Source: CAYMUR01 sp964393615 (GTDB taxonomy: Bacteria; Planctomycetota; Planctomycetia; Pirellulales; Pirellulaceae). From it: DNA of 47,840 nucleotides. The notes under the pieces are model-generated. The model saw only the letters and a program-made list of their open reading frames with translations, was not told where the DNA came from and searched no databases. Below, piece after piece: positions 18,257 through 26,237 of the stretch. The stretch's first letter is position 1. The number at the start of each line of letters is the position of its first letter. Location of the stretch: positions 1 to 47,840 of the forward strand of contig CAYMUR010000030.1 of assembly GCA_964393615.1 (NCBI GenBank), in the 5' to 3' direction. The position numbers and the translations under genes are program-made.

Positions 18257-18928
18257 ATGTTTTCGATAAACTACTTTTTGTTTTTGGCGCCGGCATTATT
18301 GCTGGCTTTTTGGGCACAGATGCGTATGAAAGCGAACTATGCCCGGGCCTCCCAGATACCCGCTCCGATGAGTGGTGCCGCTGCCGCACGCGAGATCTTG
18401 CACCGAGCGGGTCTGTACGATATTGATATCGAGGAGGTTCCTGGGGTGCTCAGCGACCATTATGACCCGCGCCACAAGGTCTTACGCTTGAGCCAGGATG
18501 TTTATCATGGAAAGACGTTAGCTGCTGTGGGCATTGCAGCTCATGAAGTCGGTCATGCCATCCAGGATGCGCGTAACTATTTTCCGCTTGTCGTACGTAA
18601 TGCGGCTGTCCCAGCGGCCAGTTTTGGCAGTAATGCAAGTTTCATTCTTTTAATACTAGGTGGAGTATTAAGTTTTTCACCGTTAATTTGGCTAGGGATC
18701 CTTCTTTTCGGGGTCGTCGTATTCTTTCAAGTTGTGAATCTACCAGTCGAATTTGATGCCAGTGCTCGAGCTAAATCACAGTTAGTAGAACTAGCACTTG
18801 TCAACGATCGTGAATTACCATATGTGCGAAAAGTACTCAGCGCCGCCGCCCTGACCTATGTTGCCGCAACGTTACAGTCAATCTTGACGTTTCTGTATTA
18901 TGTGACGGCCGTTTCCAACCGCCGTTGA
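18257..18928 (+). CDS. Membrane zinc metallopeptidase, YugP family
   Basis: Putative membrane-embedded neutral zinc peptidase (Zn_peptidase_2 family). The N-terminus is a hydrophobic helix (about 4-22), followed by a soluble region and HEVGH (96-100) giving two zinc histidines and the catalytic glutamate. A third ligand is probably E165 in NLPVEFDASARA, a segment conserved in the family. Two or three further hydrophobic segments lie at 116-160 and 195-215. The 223 residues match the usual 220-230. GGAGAG is positioned ten bases before the ATG. It converges with the minus-strand gene ending at 19035 across a tandem repeat. The cellular substrate of this family is not established. Confidence 0.88.
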   Translation: MFSINYFLFLAPALLLAFWAQMRMKANYARASQIPAPMSGAAAAREILHRAGLYDIDIEEVPGVLSDHYDPRHKVLRLSQDVYHGKTLAAVGIAAHEVGHAIQDARNYFPLVVRNAAVPAASFGSNASFILLILGGVLSFSPLIWLGILLFGVVVFFQVVNLPVEFDASARAKSQLVELALVNDRELPYVRKVLSAAALTYVAATLQSILTFLYYVTAVSNRR

Positions 18929-18950
18929 CGCTATGGACTGGCGAAAAAGT

Positions 18951-18998
18951 GACACCTGTGCACAACGACACTTGTGCACAACGACACCTGTGCACAGA
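18951..18998. repeat. 16-bp tandem repeat with TGTGCACA core, three copies
   Basis: Units GACACCTGTGCACAAC (18951-18966), GACACTTGTGCACAAC (18967-18982) and GACACCTGTGCACAGA (18983-18998). Each contains the 8-bp palindrome TGTGCACA. It fills much of the 106 bases between two convergent genes. Confidence 0.95.
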
Positions 18999-19034
18999 GC
19001 ACAACGTGGTTGGTATCGTCATGGAAATTCCCAG

Positions 19035-19742
19035 TTATAACTGGGCAGCATTTAGCACAATCAAACGCCAATGAGCTTTGGCCTTATGACGTGAAATTTC
19101 ACGACGCAACGAGATAGCCAGCCTTGATTGTTTCTCAACTCCCGTTGGGGGACGATCTACGAAGCATTCCAGTACAACGTGATCGCCCTGATCATTTTGC
19201 ACAACGTTTTTAGTTGCTATGCGAACTTTTGTGTCCCCTAGCGATTCGCGAAAATGTAACAGATCTGCGCGATTTTCAAATTCGTTCAAATTGGTTGAAG
19301 AGGTGGCACTATGGTTGTAGAAATGTGCCAGGGAAATATCGTGGGGCGCCCGTTTGTCGGGAGGAAGTGTCCATTGATGTGCTTGCTGGAAATCTCCCGA
19401 ACGGATTAATCTAACCCAGTCAGTTGCCAATACTTTGGCTTGATGGGTCAAAATCCATTGGCGTGAAACATAGCGGACGGGAGCCATGGTACCAAACAGG
19501 AGTGTCAGAGCAAGGCTATAACGAATTGCTATTTGGCCCGTATACCTGGAGTCACTAGATACCTGTTTGATCCCGATCCAGGCCAGCAAAATTCCTGTCA
19601 GAGGTACGGTCCATAATAGCGGATGGACTAATGCTAGTGGAGATGCTAATCCCAGCAGTACGGTTAGCGGCATCCAAGGGCTGATGGCTCGGTAAGATTG
19701 TAGTTCGGTGGCTTCGGCGTTGGTTGGCACGGCAAGAGACAA
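19035..19742 (-). CDS. Membrane protein of unknown function
   Basis: A 235-residue protein. The N-terminal part has paired hydrophobic segments (about 22-42 and 44-60) in a SPWMPLTVLLGLASPLAL context that resembles DUF4190-like planctomycete membrane proteins, then a third segment near 72-92. The remaining 140 residues are soluble and mixed alpha/beta, with no catalytic motif. It begins 27 bases after the CvpA-like gene and is the last of five minus-strand genes that start with hisF. I cannot assign a function; by position it may belong with the CvpA-like and GspE-like proteins. Confidence 0.75.
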   Translation of the reverse strand: MSLAVPTNAEATELQSYRAISPWMPLTVLLGLASPLALVHPLLWTVPLTGILLAWIGIKQVSSDSRYTGQIAIRYSLALTLLFGTMAPVRYVSRQWILTHQAKVLATDWVRLIRSGDFQQAHQWTLPPDKRAPHDISLAHFYNHSATSSTNLNEFENRADLLHFRESLGDTKVRIATKNVVQNDQGDHVVLECFVDRPPTGVEKQSRLAISLRREISRHKAKAHWRLIVLNAAQL

Positions 19743-19769
19743 GCGTCTTATTGGGATTTTAGATTAAGT

Positions 19770-20357
19770 TCACGGTGCTATATTTTGGCGGCGAACACGA
19801 TAGTTTCTGATAAAATCATCGGAGGTAAACTCACTGGGATGTTTGAATTCCAATCCGGTCAGCGTGGACAAAGAACCCTTGGAACAACCCTGCACCAATG
19901 CCATCCATTGCTGATCAGGCGCCATTCCCAGGAAATCTTTGGACATTGCTGTTTCTTGGAATCCGCCAGAAAACGGTTTTTCTGACAGAGGTGACAAGTG
20001 CAATGAAAAACAGGTCAGGCAGACCATTAACCAGCCCACTAATAGCGCCAGAATCGATCGTCCTGCCATTTCAACGGGCATTATAAACCAAACGCGATGA
20101 GATGAAAGTTTTTCGGTAGCTAGCCGCAAAACACTGCAAACCATTGCAAATAATAGCCAGAAGGAGAGGAAATCGACGCAGTGGTCGTATTCGGGTAATT
20201 GGGTACTCATGATTTTGGCAAGCGGAGCGAAATAACTGGTGGCAATCAGCCCTGCAAAGATTGTATGCAACAATAGAATGCTTGCGCTCCAGAGTCCTTC
20301 CATCCACACGAGGCCGACACACAGCAGAAAAACGATGATAAGTAGGAGGGTCAACAT
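19770..20357 (-). CDS. CvpA-like membrane protein
   Basis: 195 residues with four hydrophobic segments (about 1-20, 24-45, 62-80 and 95-117) and the DFLSFWLLFAMVCSVLRL stretch typical of the third and fourth helices of the CvpA/colicin V production family. The C-terminal 75 residues are soluble. ATG 20357 is chosen because it lies four bases after the stop of the GspE-like gene, indicating translational coupling; a longer frame to 20465 would overlap that gene. CvpA homologues are linked to secretion and envelope stability, but the biochemical role is unclear. Confidence 0.7.
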   Translation of the reverse strand: MLTLLLIIVFLLCVGLVWMEGLWSASILLLHTIFAGLIATSYFAPLAKIMSTQLPEYDHCVDFLSFWLLFAMVCSVLRLATEKLSSHRVWFIMPVEMAGRSILALLVGWLMVCLTCFSLHLSPLSEKPFSGGFQETAMSKDFLGMAPDQQWMALVQGCSKGSLSTLTGLEFKHPSEFTSDDFIRNYRVRRQNIAP

Positions 20358-20361
20358 GGAT

Positions 20362-22179
20362 TTACTGCTTGAGGACTCGTTGTAGTTCTGACAGTGATGT
20401 GATCCCACGTGCAACCAGGACAATGCCTTCCTCTTGCAACGTACGGTTTCCTCCCTGTTGGGCAATCTGTCGTAGTTGTTGCAGGTTAGGCTGCTCAGTG
20501 AGAACTTTACGCATTCGGCTATCGACGATCAGAAATTCGAAAATGGCTGTGCGGCCCCGGTATCCGGTACCGCCGCATTTGTCGCATATTTCTTCCTCGT
20601 CGGTTCGATTTTGAGGTTCGCGATAAAATGTATCTACTCGACTGGTTGGCAATCCAAGTTTCTCCACGAGATCAGTCGGTGGGTTATAGACTTCTTTACA
20701 GGCGTTACAGAGCTTGCGAATCAATCGTTGGTTGACAATCGCCTGGATTGATTTTGCAAACGGTTCGGCGGGTGTTTTCAATGACAGAACTCGAAGTAGA
20801 ACTTCGGCTGCTTCTTTAGCACGTAAAGTACCTATAATCAATTTGCCTTCTTTCAGTACCTGTTCACAGAGGACTTCAACGATTTCGTGGTTATTGAGAT
20901 TAGGGACAACAACAGCATCCGGTTCAGTTCGAAAGAGACGTATGAGTGTTTCCAATGCCGAAGACGCATTGGTATTGCGAAAGGTATTGACATCCACATT
21001 GTCAATCTCGATTTCACCGTGAGATTCTTCTTCAAAGGTTACAAAGTGACGGGTAAAACGGTCGGCTGCGAAGAGGGCAGCGGCTAATGTCGTTGAAAGT
21101 CCTCCACCAGGCAGTGCTGAAAACAGCAATAGCCCTTGTTGCTGTTTGAGCAATTCCTGTAGCTTTTCGACGAGTTTAGGACGCATGTCCAGCTCTTCCA
21201 GAGATTTTGGCTTGGCGTTTTCTTTGCGAACTTGTAGGACTGCGCGTTCGCCCTTTTTCGTGCCCTGGCTGCCAAAGTTCCATGTTTGTTTCTTACTACG
21301 ATAGGCCGTGCCGAAATTACCTTTTTGCTGGGTCCGTCGGTCGTCGGTGTCCAAATTGGAAATTTGTTTAAGGACAACCAACATCGGATCCGCTGTTTCA
21401 CGGTCACGGTTTCCGGCATCGTGCCACACGCCGTCGATCTCCATACGTACCGACACAATTTCCGGCGTGTAGTCGAGAATGATTTTGTCAGCATGTCGCT
21501 TGATCGCGTCATAGAGGACTTCACGAGCTACGACAAAACCAGGAGACTGTCTGGCTACCAGCAGATTGGATTTGTTCATGAGATCCTGTTCGGCTCCCAT
21601 CGCAATCAGTCCCAGGGGGGGTCCATGATCTGCTACGGATTCTGTGTTATGAGAACGATCCTTGTTATTTCCTGACAGAACGGCTGCAATATGGCGAGAA
21701 GTCAAGACCTGGTCATTGGTGTGAACCTTGGTATTGCGTTGTACGGTGTACACGACGCCTGGAATCATGGCAGTACACAAAACGAGGACCAATCCGACTG
21801 CAAAGATGGGTATTACCAACACCAGAAGCATCACAACGAGCATGGGAAACACAACGACAATGTTCCACACCTGATGAGGCATCTTGGCAAATTTGCAGTC
21901 ACGATTTATCCAGTCGGCTACGAATACCCAAACCAGAACCGTGGCGATCAAAGTGAGTAACTTGATGCAGCTGATAAATCCACCATTTGTTCGAACGAAT
22001 GTTTGCTGGGGAATTTGCTCAGTGGCATTGTCCTGTTGGGCAGCAGCAACGACAGCTGGCTGTTCTGGATTGCCTCGATTTTGGGACCAGGCTTTTGGTG
22101 CTCCTAACAGCAGCCACATCATCATCAGCAGCACGATGAGCCCGCAATCGATGCTGCGTGTGGGTACACTACGCGACAT
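20362..22179 (-). CDS. Membrane-anchored GspE/PulE-like ATPase homologue, probably inactive
   Basis: 605 residues. The N-terminus looks like a signal peptide (GLIVLLMMMWLLLGAPKAWSQ, about residues 13-33), followed by membrane helices near 70-90 and 105-145, which is unusual for this normally soluble ATPase. The C-terminal half follows the GspE/PilB layout, with the zinc motif pairs CNAC (491-494) and CDKC (532-535) followed by GGTGYRGR. The nucleotide site is degraded: Walker A reads ALPGGGLST instead of GPTGSGKST (lysine to leucine), and the Walker B segment is EPDAVVVPNLNN where PilT has DPDVILVGEMRD, losing the catalytic glutamate. ATG 22179 has GGAG eight bases upstream; the frame is open to 22239. 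It lies between pilT and cvpA-like genes. Binding ATP without hydrolysis, or a structural role with PilT, is inference. Confidence 0.82.
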   Translation of the reverse strand: MSRSVPTRSIDCGLIVLLMMMWLLLGAPKAWSQNRGNPEQPAVVAAAQQDNATEQIPQQTFVRTNGGFISCIKLLTLIATVLVWVFVADWINRDCKFAKMPHQVWNIVVVFPMLVVMLLVLVIPIFAVGLVLVLCTAMIPGVVYTVQRNTKVHTNDQVLTSRHIAAVLSGNNKDRSHNTESVADHGPPLGLIAMGAEQDLMNKSNLLVARQSPGFVVAREVLYDAIKRHADKIILDYTPEIVSVRMEIDGVWHDAGNRDRETADPMLVVLKQISNLDTDDRRTQQKGNFGTAYRSKKQTWNFGSQGTKKGERAVLQVRKENAKPKSLEELDMRPKLVEKLQELLKQQQGLLLFSALPGGGLSTTLAAALFAADRFTRHFVTFEEESHGEIEIDNVDVNTFRNTNASSALETLIRLFRTEPDAVVVPNLNNHEIVEVLCEQVLKEGKLIIGTLRAKEAAEVLLRVLSLKTPAEPFAKSIQAIVNQRLIRKLCNACKEVYNPPTDLVEKLGLPTSRVDTFYREPQNRTDEEEICDKCGGTGYRGRTAIFEFLIVDSRMRKVLTEQPNLQQLRQIAQQGGNRTLQEEGIVLVARGITSLSELQRVLKQ

Positions 22180-22256
22180 TAATGCTGCTCCGTACCTGGC
22201 AATACCAGAAGACGACAATGATTGGGAATATGCACACATAATGTTGGATCAGATGA

Positions 22257-23408
22257 TCAAAGAATACCAGGTTGTTTGACCTCGATTCCCTTGAGCGCCA
22301 TTTTCAATGCTTCTGGGTTGGGAGCGACTTCGAATGCTGTGGGGCGATCAATCAAATCGTCATCCAGAAGCTGTTTTAAACTCATGGTAAAATCTTGCAT
22401 CCCTTCTTCTGCCCCGATACGGATAGCATCAGGCAATTTGGTATCTTCACCTTCTAAAACTAGTTTGGTGATCATAGGACTAAATGTCATGATTTCAACA
22501 CTAGGTACTCGAGGGACACCTTCACGAATCGATGGTAGCAGTTTCTGGGCAACAATGCCTTTCATGTTCAGGGCAATGGCGCCACGAATCGCTGTATGCA
22601 TTTCTTCTGGAAACAGATCGAGAATTCGACTGATCGTGGATGCAGAACTTGATGCGTGAATCGTGCCGAATACCAGATGTCCCGTTTCTGCCGCCTGAAT
22701 CGCAGTCAAAAAAGTTTCTTGATCACGCATTTCACCTACGAGAATCACATCTGGATCTTCTCGCACCGCATGTTTCAAGCCGATTGCAAAATTTTTGACA
22801 TCGATGCCGACTTCTCGTTGATTGACGAGACATTTGTCGTCGGTAAAGACAAACTCGATCGGATCTTCAAGTGTTAAAATATGTTTACGGTAATGTCGAT
22901 TGATCCAGTTGAGCATCGATGCAATGGTTGTGCTTTTTCCTGACCCGGTGGGGCCTGCTAGTAGCACCATGCCTTGATAGTGCCTGCAGAGATTTTCCAT
23001 GATCGGAGGCAGGTGCAATCCTTCGAAGTCCGGAATAAAATGATTCACCAGGCGGGCAACGAGTCCAATCTGCCCCAGTTGCTGCATGATATTAACACGA
23101 AAACGAATCTTGTGATTTTCGTATTCCACTGTGTGAGCAAAGTCCACGCCGCCGTCCTCATCAAATATTTTGCGATGAAAGTCGCTCATCAAAGGAAATA
23201 AAAGTTCCGCCATTTCCTTGTCTTCGACCGGATCGCGATTTAAAGGTCGTAAGGACCCATTGATGCGTACCATAGGAGGTTGTCCGACTTTCAGGTGAAG
23301 ATCGCTTCCCTCGAGCTTGCAGCAAGCACGAAACAGCTTGTTGACGTCGAGTTCGGATGGCCGTCCGGAAAAACGAGTAATATCTGATTGAACGTCTACG
23401 TCGGACAT
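22257..23408 (-). CDS. pilT: PilT-type ATPase (twitching motility family)
   Basis: Hexameric secretion-superfamily ATPase expected to power pilus retraction or a related machine. 383 residues, close to the PilT norm. Present are the N-terminal SDLHLKVGQPPMVRINGSL segment, Walker A GPTGSGKSTT, EDPIEFVF (Asp box), Walker B DPDVILVGEMRD with catalytic glutamate, and the His box TGHLVFGTIHASSSAST. The canonical AIRNLIRE motif of true PilT is not seen at the C-terminus. ATG 23408 has GGAG six bases upstream and lies only 12 bases after the hisF stop. Apart from the adjacent GspE-like gene no pilus genes are in the window; the pairing with a degenerate GspE makes a specialised role possible. Confidence 0.9.
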   Translation of the reverse strand: MSDVDVQSDITRFSGRPSELDVNKLFRACCKLEGSDLHLKVGQPPMVRINGSLRPLNRDPVEDKEMAELLFPLMSDFHRKIFDEDGGVDFAHTVEYENHKIRFRVNIMQQLGQIGLVARLVNHFIPDFEGLHLPPIMENLCRHYQGMVLLAGPTGSGKSTTIASMLNWINRHYRKHILTLEDPIEFVFTDDKCLVNQREVGIDVKNFAIGLKHAVREDPDVILVGEMRDQETFLTAIQAAETGHLVFGTIHASSSASTISRILDLFPEEMHTAIRGAIALNMKGIVAQKLLPSIREGVPRVPSVEIMTFSPMITKLVLEGEDTKLPDAIRIGAEEGMQDFTMSLKQLLDDDLIDRPTAFEVAPNPEALKMALKGIEVKQPGIL

Positions 23409-23420
23409 CAAATTCTCCAG

Positions 23421-24188
23421 TTACAGGCGTACGGAAACCCCTTGAGATTCCATGATTTTCTTGGTTTGGCGAATCGTGAATTCGCCGAAGTGAAAAATAC
23501 TCGCGGCCAAGGCCGCGTCAGCACGACCTTGCAAAATGGCTTCTGCCAGATGCTCAGGTTTTCCAGCACCACCACTAGCGACGACAGGGATAGATACGGC
23601 CTGGCTCACTGCCGATGTAATCTCCAGGTCATAACCGTCTTTGGTGCCGTCGCAGTCCATGGAAGTGAGCACGATTTCGCCAGCACCTAGTTGTTCCACA
23701 CGTTGCGCCCAGGGGACAGCGTCTAAACCGGTTCCAATACGACCACCATTGATATGCACTTCCCAAACCTCTGTTCCGTTGTTACGTACCCGCTTTGGAT
23801 CAATGTTCACGACGATACATTGGCTACCAAATCGCCTCGCTGCTTGTGCAATAAATTCTGGATTGCGACAGGCTGCCGAATTGATCGACACTTTATCGCT
23901 ACCAGCGTTTAATAGCCCTCGAATGTCATCCAATGTACGTACGCCTCCTCCGACCGTTAGTGGCATGAATACTTGCTCGGCCGTACGTCGCACGACATCC
24001 AACATGATATCACGGCCCTCGTGGCTGGCTGTGATGTCAAGGAAAACCAGTTCGTCTGCTCCCTCCTCTTCATATCGTGCCGCGACTTGAACGGGATCAC
24101 CTGCGTCACGCAGATTGACAAAATTAGTTCCTTTGACGACTCGGCCACGATTAACGTCGAGGCACGGTATTACACGTTTGGCCAGCAT
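23421..24188 (-). CDS. hisF: Imidazole glycerol phosphate synthase, cyclase subunit
   Basis: Forms imidazole glycerol phosphate and AICAR from PRFAR with ammonia supplied by HisH. The 255-residue (beta/alpha)8 barrel has both catalytic aspartates at the standard positions, D11 (RVIPCLDVNRGRVVKG) and D130 (VVNIDPKR), and the phosphate-binding turns TVGGGVR and ASGGAG. hisH is not nearby. It leads a minus-strand run with pilT following 12 bases later, so a histidine enzyme and a motility/secretion ATPase probably share a transcript. No strong ribosome-binding site precedes the ATG. Confidence 0.96.
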   Translation of the reverse strand: MLAKRVIPCLDVNRGRVVKGTNFVNLRDAGDPVQVAARYEEEGADELVFLDITASHEGRDIMLDVVRRTAEQVFMPLTVGGGVRTLDDIRGLLNAGSDKVSINSAACRNPEFIAQAARRFGSQCIVVNIDPKRVRNNGTEVWEVHINGGRIGTGLDAVPWAQRVEQLGAGEIVLTSMDCDGTKDGYDLEITSAVSQAVSIPVVASGGAGKPEHLAEAILQGRADAALAASIFHFGEFTIRQTKKIMESQGVSVRL

Positions 24189-25285
24189 CTATTTACTGTA
24201 AGCCGAAGGTCTTTGGACTGCAACACTTGAGAAATCTCTTTAATTAGGGGTCCAGGGCCATTTGGGCGATTTCGATCGGGTTGCAAATGGTTAGAATAGA
24301 CCTCTTGTCAGAGAAATAATCGAGATATCGGGCGCCAAGGATGCCCATCCAAGTCCGTTGTTCAAGCTGCCAACGTAAGCCTAACGTTGCTAAGAACTTG
24401 TCTGGTCGGCAGGTTCCGTATCCCAATTGTGGGGCCTGCTAAAGCGGCTGTTTCCCCAAGGAGCCTGATGGCTTCCGCGGTCGAAGTCAGCTCCTGGTTC
24501 GGTGGATCTATCTCAAACCGTCAAATCTGGTAGTTTGCAAGACGAAGAGGTAGTTCAAAATATTTGGTATGTAATGACCAACGAAAGGGATTCTTAGGGA
24601 CCGACAATTCAAGGCGAGCTTGAGCAGTGGATGTACGAATCTTGTATTGGCGTCGACTACCAAGGGTTGCGATCGGGTGATCCAGCGTGGCCATGGGCGG
24701 TGGACATGTTCCCGGAATTAGAGAAGCAGTCGGTGGATGTCCGCAACGACCCGGTTACCATGTAATTTGCCAACACGACGATGGGTCAAGCCGATTGAAC
24801 GGTGGCAAAATCCAAATGGGTGGCATTGGGATTTGGATGATCATTGATCTGATATGAATTGTGATCAACAAACTGTTGGCTACCAACGAACGAAATCTTG
24901 AATAGTCTGGGTTTGTATCATTCCTGGTGCTAAAATAGGTGCTCGAATCTCAGGAAAAAAATCGACGCGACTTTTGTAACTGGTATTCACAACGATTATC
25001 AGGCATACTCGAATTGGTTGGAAATGGTGAAGCTGAATAACGTTTGTACTTGGTGCTACGTTGTTTCAAAACGAAACCAATGACGGACAATAGTTTTTCA
25101 AACTAGTAATGTTATTGGAACGATTGTCAGAAGCGTCGTCGTTCATGAAAATGGGTTGTGATACACGAAGGAATAAATTGCAGGATTTTGCGACACGGTG
25201 GCCATTCCATTGCCACATGTCCAACGGAACCTGGATAGTGCCTATTAGCGACTGCTGAACAAGACCAGTACGATTGAGGAATTTT
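24189..25285. other. Gene-poor region of about 1.1 kb
   Basis: No intact gene is supported. A coding-like stretch with one internal stop lies at 24481-24768 on the plus strand (listed separately). A 60-codon minus-strand frame at 24244-24426 has no known motif. The rest shows no repeat or RNA structure I can support. Confidence 0.45.
24481..24768 (+). pseudogene. Possible decayed coding remnant, family unknown
   Basis: Reading in the frame of 24481, about 95 codons look protein-like (LQDEEVVQNIWYVMTNERDS, then GPTIQGELEQWMYESC and SGDPAWPWAVDMFPELEKQ) but are interrupted by a TAG at 24595-24597 and end at a TAA at 24766. There is no start codon with a ribosome-binding site. The composition, with acidic and aromatic residues in place, suggests debris of a once-expressed gene. 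I cannot name the family and the call is tentative. Confidence 0.3.
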
Positions 25286-25774
25286 ATGCCGGTTAACATA
25301 CGCTTTTTTCGGTCAGAAGATTTGCCAGAACTTCAAGCGATTACCATTCAGGCATTTGATGGTGTCTCGATTGACCAAAGCATCGAACAGCAGTTTGGTG
25401 AGATTAACGGACACAACTGGAAGTGGCGCAAATCCCGACATCTCGACCAGGACGTGGCTCGCGATCCAGCTGGTATTTTCGTTGCCGAAGAAGGCAGCCA
25501 GATCATTGGCTACATTACGACATTCAGTGATAGTGAGGCTGGAATTGGGATGATTCCTAACTTGGCGATAGTGGCATCACAGCGGGGCAAAGGTATCGGG
25601 CGCATGCTTCTCCAGCACGCATTGGATCATTTTCGATCCCAAGGGCTTTCTCATGCCAAAATCGAAACGTTGGAACAGAACACGGTCGGAAGCAACCTGT
25701 ATCCCTCACTCGGGTTTTGCGAAGTATCACGCCAGATACATTATGCCATGTCACTGACAAAGGAAATGTCATAA
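25286..25774 (+). CDS. GNAT-family N-acetyltransferase
   Basis: Predicted acetyl-CoA-dependent acyltransferase, 162 residues, a single GNAT domain. The acetyl-CoA pyrophosphate loop is visible as SQRGKGIGRMLLQHAL (about 98-113), preceded by the beta-4 strand IPNLAIVASQ and followed by the beta-5/alpha-4 region NTVGSNLYPSLGF. ATG 25286 has GAGGA five to six bases upstream. Substrate not predictable. It overlaps no neighbour; the small minus-strand gene downstream converges with it. Confidence 0.88.
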   Translation: MPVNIRFFRSEDLPELQAITIQAFDGVSIDQSIEQQFGEINGHNWKWRKSRHLDQDVARDPAGIFVAEEGSQIIGYITTFSDSEAGIGMIPNLAIVASQRGKGIGRMLLQHALDHFRSQGLSHAKIETLEQNTVGSNLYPSLGFCEVSRQIHYAMSLTKEMS

Positions 25775-25853
25775 CCGTGCCAGATCTGGCGACCCGATCT
25801 GGGTGTGACGGTGAAGAGAGAGTGCTTGACGATAGCTGTTCTCTAAAAACAGG

Positions 25854-26012
25854 TTATCCAGTTTCGTCGTTTTCGGATTCGGACTTTGCTTCCGCATTGT
25901 CGCTTTTCGATTTTTCAGTCTTGTCTTCCGTGTTTTTAGAGGATCCAAATACTTGGCTCCAATTCTTCGAAAACTCAGGGGAAGGTCCGCTTCTGACAAT
26001 GGGTCCACTCAT
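25854..26012 (-). CDS. Small conserved planctomycete protein (MSGPIVRSG type)
   Basis: A 52-residue protein from ATG 26012 to TAA 25854-25856. AAGGAG lies eleven bases before the start. The first 25 residues (MSGPIVRSGPSPEFSKNW, then VFG) form a compact conserved-looking block. The rest is a low-complexity tail of lysine, serine, glutamate and aspartate ending NDETG, likely disordered and highly charged. I recall very similar short proteins in many planctomycete genomes, always with the MxGPIVRxG start; function is unknown to me. It converges with the GNAT gene. Confidence 0.75.
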   Translation of the reverse strand: MSGPIVRSGPSPEFSKNWSQVFGSSKNTEDKTEKSKSDNAEAKSESENDETG

Positions 26013-26237
26013 AATCAATGAAACTCCTTAGGGGGAAAAAGACCCTTACTTTATGGCCGATGAGACGGCAAAAGTCAAGAAAACAGGTCTTTGCTACTGG
26101 TTTTTTAGGGAAATGCCGTAGGATGTGGAGTTGTTGAGGAGACTTGATTGACACGGAAAAGCATCGTTAGCTAAATCAATGGTTAGATTTAGATGTTGAA
26201 TTGGTAAAAGCTTCCATGGTGTCAGGCCTGGTTCGAT

